Assembly: GCF_000006405.1 (NCBI RefSeq)
Contig: NW_003211409.1
Span: 657,901 to 721,900 of the forward strand
Length of the DNA: 64,000 nt
Direction of reading: 5' to 3'
Source of the DNA: Perkinsus marinus ATCC 50983
Lineage: Eukaryota > Perkinsozoa > Perkinsida > Perkinsidae
The position numbers were made by a program, and so were the translations under genes. The notes under the pieces were generated by a model that saw only the letters and a list, made by a program, of their open reading frames with translations, did no database searches and had not been told where the DNA came from. This document shows positions 1-10,282 of this stretch, piece by piece. Each line of letters opens with the position of its first letter. Positions within the stretch are counted from its first letter, which is position 1.

Positions 1-23
1 CTAGCCAGGCGGCGCCTGGCTAG
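1..23. repeat. Short inverted repeat at the window edge
   Basis: The first 23 bases form an almost perfect palindrome: 10-bp arms CTAGCCAGGC and GCCTGGCTAG around a GGC centre. It could fold as a hairpin or be the end of a repeat extending beyond the left edge. No gene is visible in the first 200 bases. Confidence 0.6.
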
Positions 24-317
24 TGATCAGATTCCGCCGCCTGGCAGGCGCAAGAACATGCATTGCTTAGCTTATGGACCAGTAAAGCATTGGAGTTGAG
101 ACGTATAGTTTTATCATAGAATCTTATATTTTTGATTACAACCAGGCGATACCAGAAAGAACACGGGGACGAATCTCTCAATAAGGCGTACCAAAAGCAA
201 CATGTACACTTTGTCAGGCATATATGCTAAAACTACTTACCTGAATCCCTCCATGGAACGATTGCAAGTTTGTCTTGACAAGATCATGTTCATCGCCGAC
301 CAATAATATCCCAATGT

Positions 318-661
318 GACATTGGCAACGTCTGCTACACAATTCACTTTGCTTATCTAACAACACGGCACGGAATTTTCCATTGAGTATTGAAAATGAG
401 TTATTTGTCACTGCGTGAATGCGTGACTGCGTGATTGATCGGTGAGTGATCGTAAGATGATAAAGTGTAGAACGCCACGCATACGTAGCGACATTGGCAA
501 CGTCTGCTACACAATTCACTTTGCTTATCTAACAACACGGCACGGAATTTTCCATTGAGTATTGAAAATGAGTTATTTGTCACTGCGTGAATGCGTGACT
601 GCGTGATTGATCGGTGAGTGATCGTAAGATGATAAAGTGTAGAACGCCACGCATACGTAGC
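318..661. repeat. Tandem duplication, 2 x 172 bp
   Basis: Bases 318-489 are repeated almost exactly at 490-661 (offset 172). Each unit contains a run of TGCGTGA-type steps. Because 172 is not a multiple of three, the duplication shifts the reading frame on the minus strand, where it overlaps the 3' part of the acetyltransferase gene. An open stretch at about 240-326 (minus) ends in a good donor CAG|GTAAGTAG, so a further exon probably lies beyond the duplication towards the left edge. Confidence 0.85.
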
Positions 662-1924
662 AACAGAATATGCCACGGCAGACATGGTTAATAACATCGA
701 TATGATCCATACCATTTGTTGCTGCGTATATCATCCATGTTATACGATATGACTCATATCCGTGTCCATTATATATAATATGCGTATACGAAACCATAAC
801 CACGGTCTGAGAACACGGCAGGTCCTTGTGGTAGAGCTGAGGATGTTGGTCCCTACCAAGGACTTTTTCAAACCCGAGCTTTTCGTACAGCTTGATAGCT
901 TCTTTTTTCTTCGCTTCTACATGGAGGTACACGGCGACAACCTTGGGCTTCTCTCTAACCTAAAAGTAATAATACTAACAGCTCAGAACTTTCAGCCCGT
1001 ATTCATCGACTTGCCCCTGCCAGAAAGTGCGTCATGAGCTTCTCACCGATGCCTTCACGACGTCGGCCTTCTGTAACGGTAAACTGGCATGAGAGCACTC
1101 AGGGACGACAAGCTGGCACACTGAAGTAACGATTGACAAGGCTATGGTACATTCATGCTGAATCGAGGGAATTCCTTGAAAAAACTAATTCCTCAGTGAT
1201 AGCTTGCACGCTGACAGTATGTCATCGCTCGTGATGGCAGAAGTCCAAGACTGCTTGGAGTCCATGGGCGTCCTCTATCAGACGGCGGTCAGCAGAGGCA
1301 TTTTTGATTCGAAAACCATTGTCAGTTAACCAAGGCTGCCTTGGCATCATTGATCCGCAATAGAAGCAGACGGAAGTTCCAATGGAAATAATATAAAACC
1401 GATCAGATGTGCCCATAACGATACGTACCCAGACGACGTAGGCCAGGTCGCCTTCTTTTCTTGGGTGCCTGATGCAACAGAGCTACTACAGGGCGTGATC
1501 CCCAGACAGACAATTCCGCAATACTATAAGACGTAACAGCATTGACTTGAGAATCCTACATATGGTCCATAATCGCTTTCAACTCATCGGCTGGGGGTAC
1601 AGATGGAATGTCGATCACAATGACCCCAATGACAACCTAAGAAGCTTCCTGGAGTGTGCTAAGGACTCCATACTGAGAAGTTCTACTGCAAGATGAATCG
1701 AAACGTTTGATTCAAAAGAAGCGCATTGCAGAAATAGAGTTGTTACTCTGGCGGAGGCTCACCTTGCTGGTAGGAGCATCTACTGCTACTAAGCATTCGA
1801 ATACTTCACAATAGCTCTTTAAGTCTTCAGAATCCATGTTGTCACCAGGCTGGTAATCTCTAATGGTCACCCCGCCAGCAGCAAGAACACCAAGAAGCAG
1901 AATGAAGCAGCGAAAGAAGGGCAT
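573..1924 (-). CDS. GNAT-family N-acetyltransferase with N-terminal hydrophobic segment
   Basis: Five exons join in phase on the minus strand: 1763-1924, 1560-1636, 1429-1468, 1015-1083 and 959 downward. The first residues (MPFFRCFILLLGVLAAGG) look like a signal peptide or anchor. They are followed by VTIRDYQPGD, a typical GNAT first strand. The acetyl-CoA loop reads RRREGIGEKLM (family consensus RxxGIGxxL). The C-terminal part, LHVEAKKKEAIKLYEKLGFE, is the classic GNAT beta5-alpha4 region of NAA-type enzymes. The family moves acetyl from acetyl-CoA to an amine or a protein N-terminus; the substrate cannot be told here. The last intron uses a GC donor (GGG|GCAAGT). The true C-terminus is uncertain: the frame stays open to 573, into a duplicated repeat, while family members usually end soon after YHKDL. 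Confidence 0.8.
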
Positions 1925-2047
1925 ATTAATACCAATCGCGTTATACGATACGCTTAGAAGGCGCATTGCGGGACGTCTTATAAATTACACATAGCAATTC
2001 GCAATATGATTCCGTTCCTGTTGCCGTTGCCATCCCAGCGTGCCAAG

Positions 2048-2152
2048 GGCATGCGTCACGCATCATGCGTGACTCGCGCACGATGCGTGACTCGCGCATG
2101 ATGCGTGAACAGTGTTCACTGAACACTGTTCATGGCTGTTCAGAACAGCCGA
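2048..2152. repeat. Cluster of hairpins upstream of the acetyltransferase gene
   Basis: This stretch holds several nested palindromes: repeated GATGCGTGACTCGCGCA steps, a 25-bp near-perfect inverted repeat GAACAGTGTTC.../...GAACACTGTTC, and a perfect GGCTGTTC-A-GAACAGCC. It lies about 125 bp upstream of the start chosen for the acetyltransferase gene. It could be a regulatory hairpin cluster or the end of a mobile element. Confidence 0.7.
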
Positions 2153-2159
2153 AGCCTCC

Positions 2160-4320
2160 CCCTGAGAGTAGGTTCAAACTGAGTCTCTATTCGTCCCTTC
2201 TCGCCTCGTGTTCATCATCGTGATAGAAGAACAAGCAACGTATAATGCCCAGTCTCAAAGCGATCTTACTAGCTGAGGTACAAGCTCCAATAAATGGAGC
2301 CCCGAAGAGTGGTGGTGGAGTCCACTAACACTCTTCGGCGTCTAATTGACTGTCTACACTTATCAGATGCCGACGCTCTTGCCTACATCTCTAATGATGC
2401 TTTACTCGCTTAAGACTCGTCCTTTCATACCGAAAGAGGTCTGTCCATCAGTTGAACAGTTGGTCGGGAGTGTGGGAGAGGACCAAACACTGTGAACCCA
2501 AGACCCGAACCTTCCCAGGATCCTTGGGCCCTGGATTCGCAGATCATGTTTGGTCACACTTACAATACCTCTTCAACCTCAATAGAAGAGCACCTGTCAC
2601 TCCAGGTCGTGTCGGATACGGCCTCCATATCTCTGTTTTCGTGGAACTTCGCCACATGGTCGCGGCTCCGCTTCATCTGAATTTCGTTGAAGTCTTTCGT
2701 CTTTAACGCTGTGTGTCACTGGTGTCGCGGGTTGTGCGCTTGTGCGGCACAATTTCTTACACGGTCTGTTTTCGGTGATTCACCTGTTTCGCTAACTTCA
2801 AATCCCGGTCGTGCGTAGTCTAGCCCGAGCTTCCCCTCTATGCCGACCGTTTACCAAATAAACTTTAGTTGGCGACTGCTGCCTGTGAGTGGCTCTGCCA
2901 ATTTCAGGGTGTCTGAGAAACTTTCCACAGAAACTTTCGCGGAAAATTTCCGCGGAAGTTTCCAAATTTTTCCGCGAGTAAAACTTTCTAGGAAACTTTT
3001 GCTGAGTATGCATTTTCGATGTTAGAGACCTTTTATTCGTCTCGTACAGCCTCACGATGGTTAGAATGAAAGAGTAGCTTAGCTACTCTTACCTAGCTGC
3101 TAGGGTCAATTAGGTCCTAATTCGTGCTAGGTCCTAGCATGCCTCGAATAAAGGAAATACCTCGCTTCATGTTAAAATCTCAAGTACTGGGCGGAGAATC
3201 TCGATTCAGCCAGATCTCTTAGAAAATAATTATTCTACACTAGATCCTTCAGTATGACTGCTATAGGTGGGCGGTTTATCGCGGACCCTGGCCAGGCGAG
3301 ACAGTCAGGGGCTCTGATCCAACATGTAATGACAATGACATTGCCATTGTCAGCTGATGATTGGCTCGAAATGAGCCGCTCAATGTATGTATATTCTACA
3401 CTGAGCCATCCCAACTTCTAGTAGAAGTTGGGTAGAGGTCTTCTACGATGTAGAATCTTTCTAATGAAAGTTTGAATGGAAGCTCCCACTTCAAGGCCTT
3501 TCCAGAGGAAGTCTACTGATTTCAAACGGAGTAGTCCTCCAAATCTACGTCGAATGCAATATGATGCCCACGGAGGCTTGCAAGAATGAAATTCATTCAA
3601 TGAATTGTGTCGACGCGTTTGCTCGTAATTACACGAATATCCCTTCCCCGCCAGTTGTGAAACTTTCCGAAAAATTCCTGGAAAGTTTCCTCTGAAACTT
3701 TCCGCCGTTTTGGAACCCCTTTTCGACACCCTGGCCAATTTGCGATCTTCACGACTTGCTCACGACGGGTGTTACCCGTCGGGTAACCGTACTCTAACTC
3801 TTACGGGGCCGATGCGCTATACCGATCCGCTGTACCGTAACTTTCACGTAGACGATGTTGCTGTACCACATCGTCGATGTGACATCGATCACCTTTCTGC
3901 AGCCGTTCTGTACTACATCCCGACGTGCAAAGTTAACAGTCACTACAGCGAGCTTGTTTGCAGTCACGTGTCATGAAGAACAGCAACCTCTACGGGAGGC
4001 GTGTCGAACGTCTCGACTCTAGCCGGAAGGATCGACCTGCGAAGCAGAGCCTTCCGTGAAATCAACGAAAAGGAACCACTGCCCCAATCGTACCGCAAAC
4101 TAACGCTGCAACACCTTTCGCAGCGACGACAGAAAGCTAACAACGCGGGCGTTCGCTGCTGAAACTACCGCTAAGATGTATCAGAAATCAAGCCAGATGA
4201 AAAGTTGTGAGTGTGGACCCCGGGAAGCTCCCGTTTTTTGAACGAGGATGATTTGGTGGGAATATTTCGTTTTTATCATCCGGAGGAAACTGTATCCGCA
4301 AAACCGCAGCGGTTTAACCG
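2160..4320. other. Gene-poor stretch with degenerate repeats, probably old transposon DNA
   Basis: I see no convincing gene here. Two patches, about 2915-3000 and 3655-3712, are rich in GAAACTTTCC and its relatives, partly as inverted copies (GGAAAATTTCCGCGG). Together with the hAT transposase remnant just downstream this suggests a decayed mobile element. Terminal repeats of a complete element could not be recognised by eye. Confidence 0.4.
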
Positions 4321-4329
4321 CTAAAGCTC

Positions 4330-4608
4330 GAGATTGCTCTTCTGAGAGACGTCTTTGATCGCGGTGTGGAGGACATGCCTGGAGACTTGTTGAGCTTCTA
4401 CCTCTTCCTAAAACCCCAGGAGCGTGTTCTCGGCAATATGGTGGAACTGCTCAAAATTGCATTGTCGCTCCCGATCGCATCGGCGACCAGTGAGCGTAGC
4501 TTTTCGACAGTGCGAAGAATAATGAGCTACTTACGCAACTCCACTGGTGACCAGCGGCTTTCGGAATGGCTTCCCTGTTGGTGGATTTTCTCCTCTCCTA
4601 TTGATTGA
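4330..4608 (+). pseudogene. hAT transposase remnant, C-terminal dimerisation domain
   Basis: The frame beginning EIALLRDVFDRGVEDMPGD contains LLKIALSLPIASATSERSFS followed by TVRRIMSYLRNS. This is the hallmark of the hAT C-terminal dimerisation region (consensus LP.sSa.sER.FS...i...R). After RLS the frame goes wrong: the expected continuation GMASLLVDFLLSY is found one base out of register and ends in TGA, so a one-base frameshift breaks the domain end. No upstream catalytic region or BED finger was recognised. It is therefore a truncated, inactive copy. It is of interest because hAT-like miniature elements sit in several introns of this window. Confidence 0.75.
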
Positions 4609-5431
4609 GCTTAGCAGCAACAGCTGGATTCCAATACAGATGAATCTCGTATTCACGGGGGAGCGTACTAGGTAATAATACACTTTTCAGTCAGCAGCAT
4701 TCCGTTTTGGTGCACCGTGTCGCAGAGTCGTACTATCGAGTGGTGAACGCTCCCAGCCAGGGACCCAGGAAAATAGGTCGAGATGTTGAACCAATAGTAA
4801 CTCACCACAGTTATCTCGGGAATACACAACGTATAAAAATGTGGAAATATGAGGAAAATTCTCGGTTAACGACCGCCCCGGTCAGATAGTAGCATCTTTG
4901 ACTCGATAAATAAGGCCAAGCTATGCCTCTCGCGTAATTGTACATCGGTACTAGTCTAGCCGACCGCACTGCTGGCGTCGGACTTGTGGCACACATAGCA
5001 TACAATTCGCCCGATGGAGTTTGGATGATGGAAACTCCACAAATTCCAGGATCGGTTAACCAACTCAACGAATCTGTCCTTACGTGCATGCACATTTTGC
5101 TTCGAACGATATATCCTCTGAAGCAGTGCCGCAGGCTGCTACAATTCTATTGACAACGCAACGGTTATACCGTTGGAAGCTGATAAGTCCTTAGAATCAA
5201 CACTCTGCCGCATTACTGCATCGCGCAAGCTAACAGGCAGCCGAGTTCTTCATTGAACCCCCTGGAAGTTTCTTATTTCCGGGACCCTTGCTATGACGTC
5301 GACCAAGTTCTTCTCCCTTTGAATAGTGATATGCCTAACTGCGCAGTGTCGTTGCGTCGAGCTATGACTCAACTCGAAAAACTCAGTGTCGGAGAAACTT
5401 GCCGTCGCGCTACGATCAATGTTCATCTTTT
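4609..5431. other. Intergenic stretch, nothing recognised
   Basis: This is the 3' flank of the eIF2-gamma gene on the minus strand. Short open frames occur on both strands, but none shows a family motif or convincing splice junctions. Confidence 0.4.
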
Positions 5432-7458
5432 CTAAGCGGTCTTGCTGGATACCATCTTCCCCTTCACAATCTCACCGTAACCAATAAGACGCCAGTGCTT
5501 ATCAATACGTCGACTCAAAGCCAGTTTGTCACCGATATTGGCGCACACCTGAATTCACCCTAACTAGACAAATCGGAGGTTGTATACTTACAGGAACAGC
5601 GAGTTGAACCTTGGCGACAGATCCTTCAGTCTTAGTGCCCACAATTTGTCCACCAGCTGCAGTACCTGGAGACACTTCATAACATGCCACATGAGGAACT
5701 GTATTGAAGACCCACTTCCGATGTTGACCATGAGGATCTCCTTGTTCTTCAGCTTAGTGATAGAGGGACCCTTATAGCCTGTAGAAACAGTGAGAGGTCA
5801 CGAACCTCAGGTAGACACCTACCTTCACCATGCTTTGAAGCATCACTATCTTGCTTCACCCCAAGTAGACGACGAAGAAGATGATACTTGATCTAAAGCC
5901 ACCGAATGCCATTAGCAGCCAGCAAAAACAGACAACCTACCTCGATCTGGTCATATACGTCAGGCAGATGGCCTGGATATCCAAGAACGTGTCCGACCAA
6001 CCGATCAGCTCGAGTGAGCGTGGGGTCCATTTGTGTACCCACGCCGATGAGACTGAATCGAGATGAATGAGACTCAGCTAGTTAGAATATGCTTTCACTA
6101 CCCTCCAGGGACCGCGTACTGTAACTCGTTATTCTCAGCATGGAGACTCTTGACCTTAGTTTTGATGGCACGGCATGTTACGTGGCCTTGATCATCCTTA
6201 CTGATAACACCGGGTCGAATCTCGATCTCGTCACCAACCTGACTTGAGCAATGATGCTTTCAAGTTAGATATGGAGAATTACCTTGAGAACACCGTTGAG
6301 GATGCTACCACCGGCAACACCACCCATCAGCTCTTCAGCGTCTTGCCCTGAACTCGAGCACACTGTTGAACTTGCATGAGAAGAATGTATTAGTCTCACC
6401 AGGCTTATTAACATCGAATGACCGAATGATGATCATTTGGGGGGACGAAGTGAAATCACGAACGGGAATAGGAATCTAGAATCGCAATCAAGATGCTCTG
6501 ACGACGCAGAGTGACCAGTCGCGTACTTGAGTGCAAAGATACTCGGCTACGACATCCAAGTTATATCGAAGCACGGCCGAGATGGGCACAACCGGCGCGG
6601 AGTCGGCCACAGTACCCTTGACGAAGTTTCTGATGACAGTGGATTCTAGAAGGCCAGTCTGATGTGATCATACCGAATATCGGCATACTGCTGCTGGGCC
6701 TCAGCCTCAGTAACCAGTTCCACCTTGTTCTGGAGTATGATCAAATGTCGGAGTCGCATTATCTCGACGGCGGCCAGATGTTCGGAAGTCTGTGGAAGTA
6801 GCTTTTCAGGTAGCAGAGCGAGATGCCTAGTATCACCTGTGGTTGAGGGCACTTCTCGTTGGCAGCAATGAGCAGCATGGCAGCGTCCATTACTGCAGCA
6901 CCATTAAGCATAGTAGCCATGAGAATATCATGACCAGGACAATCCACGAAGGATACGTGACGGACGACAACCCATTCGCCGTGCTCATCAGTGTAGCGAT
7001 CAGGATAGGCAGATCCGTGGGAAGTGTAACTACCTGTAATGACAGTCTACAGTTGCAAGGGCGCAATTGCTCTACTAGGATTAGGACAGTCGGGATTCTG
7101 GCACTTGTAAATTTTAGCGTTAGCGTATCCCAGCTTGATAGTAATATTGCGCTCCTTCTCTTGTTTGAATCTAATAGTCATAACCTACAATGTGATCAGT
7201 GAGCGTAACAGCTGATAGGGACGATGCCCTACCCCCGATAGACCTCGAACGACAGTCGACTTGCCGTGGGCGACATGGCCAATGGTACCTACAGCCGTAG
7301 TAAGAGTAGTAAACTCAGAAGGTCCGACCATGCTTACCAACGTTGATGGTCGCTTGTCGCGAGATAACCTCGGGAGATAGAGGCGTGAGCTTGCTGACAT
7401 CCAAGTTGGTCAAATCCTGTACTGCAAGACCGTCAGCAGTGGGCGCGGCGGTAGGCAT
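5432..7458 (-). CDS. EIF2S3: Translation initiation factor eIF2 subunit gamma
   Basis: The gene is complete. Fourteen exons (7338-7458, 7233-7288, 7076-7184, 6837-7033, 6674-6789, 6527-6629, 6400-6475, 6283-6347, 6102-6238, 5941-6052, 5823-5892, 5716-5778, 5592-5665, 5432-5548) join in phase to 471 codons, close to the usual 460-530. eIF2-gamma is the GTPase that carries initiator Met-tRNA to the 40S subunit. Visible motifs are P-loop GHVAHGKST, the zinc-knuckle region [11 protein letters not shown]3 [25 protein letters not shown]4 NKVE, then the domain II signatures [14 protein letters not shown] and [17 protein letters not shown]. The C-terminal [15 protein letters not shown] is diagnostic. 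All 13 introns are 42-52 nt, most with GTAG/GTAA donors. PNO1 lies 144 bp upstream on the same strand. Start chosen: the first ATG before PTAAPTADG. Confidence 0.97.
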
Positions 7459-7602
7459 GATGGTGGCAAGAAAGGGAAGAAGGGCTGGGGAGAGACTCAG
7501 CGCACGAGGTTGAATCAAAAAACATCCCAGCATGGGAGCGAGAAACGTAGTACAAGATGTCGTTATGGAAATGGTAAAGTCGCCAGAGTGTAAAGGTTAT
7601 AT

Positions 7603-9070
7603 CTACAGACGCTCTTGAACACGTTTGCTGACAGTACGCAGCCTTTGGTATCTAACAGTAGTATGAACTGTGAGAAGGTCGGAGAGCACTGAGAGGTAAA
7701 TTACACTTTACTAGGTGGGCTCCCTAGGATCAGACTGCAAATAGCATCCCTTGCCAGACGGATGTTCGTGAAAGAACCAAGCAGGTGAATCTTGTCTTCG
7801 GCAAGCACCTGTCAAGCAAGTGCATTAAATGCTACACGGGAACACTACGGACCAGTGTTGGAATGTATGTCCGCTTTCCTCAGCCGAGCTCAGGAGTTTC
7901 CACACTAATTATAAGAGTTTTTACCCGAATTAGGGCGGAATGATAGAAAACCAATAATATTTTTCAAAAAAATCCTCATAATTTTCATATTGTCACCGAC
8001 ACATGTAGTTGTGTATATTTGCCCACACTGCTGCTGACTTACAATTCGCGTCCGAGTGGAGTTCTCAATGGCGTACTTGGTCTTACCATCCTTACCAGCA
8101 ATGCCTAACCAATGACTTTCGACGCTAGGCGCCTTCCAGTAGCGGTACTACGTCCAATGCATCGAGATAGATGATCACCAGTGAGCCGCTTGACATCCTT
8201 AACTTCAAATGACTCAAGGAAAAGATCATCCAATCTTGCAAACGACAATCCATCCCCCTTCGCAGTGATCCTTCGGAGGCCTACCTCAGCAAGGCGATGG
8301 CGTCTTGAATGTCAAAGCCGAGCATAAAGGCTTTTATGAAATCAGCGCCCTTCTGAAGAGAGTTAACCTCAGCACCAGGACCACCTGTATAGAAACTTGA
8401 GTACTAGGAGCCGGCCGCCACCACTGTACTACGTCTCATCTCGACACAACGTCGTTTGGTGTTCATCCTGACCTGAAGTTTCATATGCTGGACTAGAGGC
8501 TCCAATAGCTTCAACCAGCTATTACGAAGCGGGGTCATTCGGTGAGGAGGAACCTTCAGGATTACATAGTTCCAGCGTTTTACTGGAGTTTGTGTGAGAG
8601 GCGTCTCCGAGAGTCCTCGAGCCTACCGCAATCCTTCGAACCTCTCGCATTCCCCGCTCCTCTTCCTCAGCAGTCACGGGCTTAAACGATGGTTTAGAGT
8701 ATCCCTCCTGAACTATAAGGCTCCCTGCTGCCACATCGAGGTCTCCTATGCACTGACCTATCGCCTTAGTACCTTCGAGTCAGTCTCCATAGGCTCGTAG
8801 TCGATTTCAGCCGCGGCCATCTCTACGGGGTCAAGCACGATATCCATGTCCTTGTCCTCAGGACCTGCTCAGACCATATTTGTCGGTTTTTCTATCAATT
8901 TCTGTGCCACACACTAACCGATAGCTCAAACGATGTGGCCCTGTAGTACCAGTGAGAGGAACGGGATCATCCCTTCTAGTCCGAGTCCCGCGGACTTTCC
9001 GGACCGGTCCGGATGATGGTTGGGCTGCCTTCTTGGCAATGTCGCTCCAGGATGCAGTGGCAGAAGACAT
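7603..9070 (-). CDS. PNO1: PNO1/Dim2 KH-domain ribosome assembly factor
   Basis: Nine exons (8950-9070, 8773-8864, 8627-8707, 8433-8553, 8285-8384, 8152-8234, 8043-8104, 7705-7808, 7603-7651) join in phase to 270 codons, near the family length of about 250. PNO1 binds pre-18S rRNA near its 3' end with Nob1 and is needed for late 40S maturation. An acidic N-terminus is followed by [20 protein letters not shown], a first degenerate KH domain, then [17 protein letters not shown] and the second KH domain with [19 protein letters not shown] (a GxxG-type loop) and [20 protein letters not shown]. The C-terminal [16 protein letters not shown] is family-typical. Most introns are about 50 nt, but the seventh is 234 nt because it contains a miniature hAT-like element. 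The gene lies head-to-tail with eIF2-gamma. Confidence 0.96.
7853..8030. mobile_element. Miniature hAT-like element in a PNO1 intron
   Basis: The element begins CAGTGTTGGAATG and ends GCCCACACTG, 178 bp in all. It is flanked by CTACGGAC (7845-7852) and CTGCTGAC (8031-8038), a 6-of-8 match as expected of an aged 8-bp hAT target duplication. Removing element plus one flank would leave an intron of 48 nt, the normal size here. It shares the internal string TTGTCACCGACACATGTAG with copies in the DOHH, BOP1 and COPZ introns. Confidence 0.75.
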
Positions 9071-10282
9071 ACCGGAGAGTATGCTCAAGGATTGGGTGAA
9101 AGATCAGAGAAGAGTCGACGATTATGTGGTTGCGTGAGATTCTCCGGTTTTGGTCCCTCTCGCCCGCCCATAATCGTCCTAGACTTGTGGGTGCCGTACG
9201 CTTCGAACTAAAGCAAGGTTTGTGTAATGTCCAAGGCCCACTTCATTGAAGTGGTCTCAGGCCAGCGGCCAAGGGTTCAGTTCAGACTATGCGAAGATTC
9301 GCAATCGCCGAATAGTTTACGATCGACTAAGGACGTCGGGGTTTAGGTGTACTGGCTACGCTAGCATTTAATTAATAGTGTCTTAACATGTGGACGAGGG
9401 GAATTATACTGGATCTTAAAGGAGACTGTGTGCCATTGTAAGAGGCTCAATAAGACTCCCCCGTGTGACTAGGAGTATCTTATCCACTCTCCGCAGTTAC
9501 CCAGTATCAGGACAGTTACCGGCATGTGTACTCATCCACCCGGAGGGTGGACAGTTATCCACTTATCCACTCTTATCAGGAATCCCTTGCAGTATGCCAG
9601 ACCAAACGTAGATGCTTCGAGTGGATAGGCTGTGCTTCTGACAGTGCCGTCAATTCATTTTGATTTTCGCTTTGATTCTAGCTACTTGGCAATCGAGGTG
9701 CTCATTAAATGATTCGCGTGGGAACAGAAATAATAAAGTTCATGTTGCAGGATTGCTGATGATGGGTGGTAGCATACCAGGTCTTCTACGTTCATCTGGG
9801 GAGGGATTTCGCGATAGCTCGCCAACGTATCATCGAAGATATCATTGGACTCATGCCCTACCGGAGTCCGAACGCAATTATGTCAAATTCTCCAAAATCA
9901 CGTTAACGAAATAGAAGATTATAGAATATTCGTAGCGGGTGGATCCCCCGCCATTTGGGTGATGATCTGAAGTAAGTACTAATGGCATCGATCGCAGACA
10001 CAATAAGCCGTAACATGTTCGTCGACCCCAACAAACCCCAAGACCAGACCAAGGCCGTGTTCTGTGATCTGAGCCCACGGCAGGATCCGTGCTGATCGCT
10101 GTTCCTTATGTCCCCTTGCCCATTCTCTTCGTTAATGACTGTCCGAGATTGTATTCACATGTACGGTGACTTGAAGCTTACAGAACAGACAGCCCCACTC
10201 AGTGAGGCTCATTGTTCTACAAGCATACTCAGGAAGTTTTCATATATCAACCAAAGTCGTTCAGTATGCCAAGGAGAAGAAA
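9071..10282. other. Intergenic stretch between PNO1 and the FHA/RS gene
   Basis: About 1.2 kb lies between the PNO1 start and the end of the next gene upstream. No coding exon was recognised on either strand. A few TTATCCAC strings occur at 9478-9567. Promoter elements for PNO1 should lie at the left end, but nothing is recognisable. Confidence 0.4.

Noticed and set aside
9478-9567. Several TTATCCAC strings resembling bacterial DnaA boxes
   Set aside because: The window is clearly eukaryotic nuclear DNA with introns; short 8-base matches occur by chance and there is no replication-origin context.
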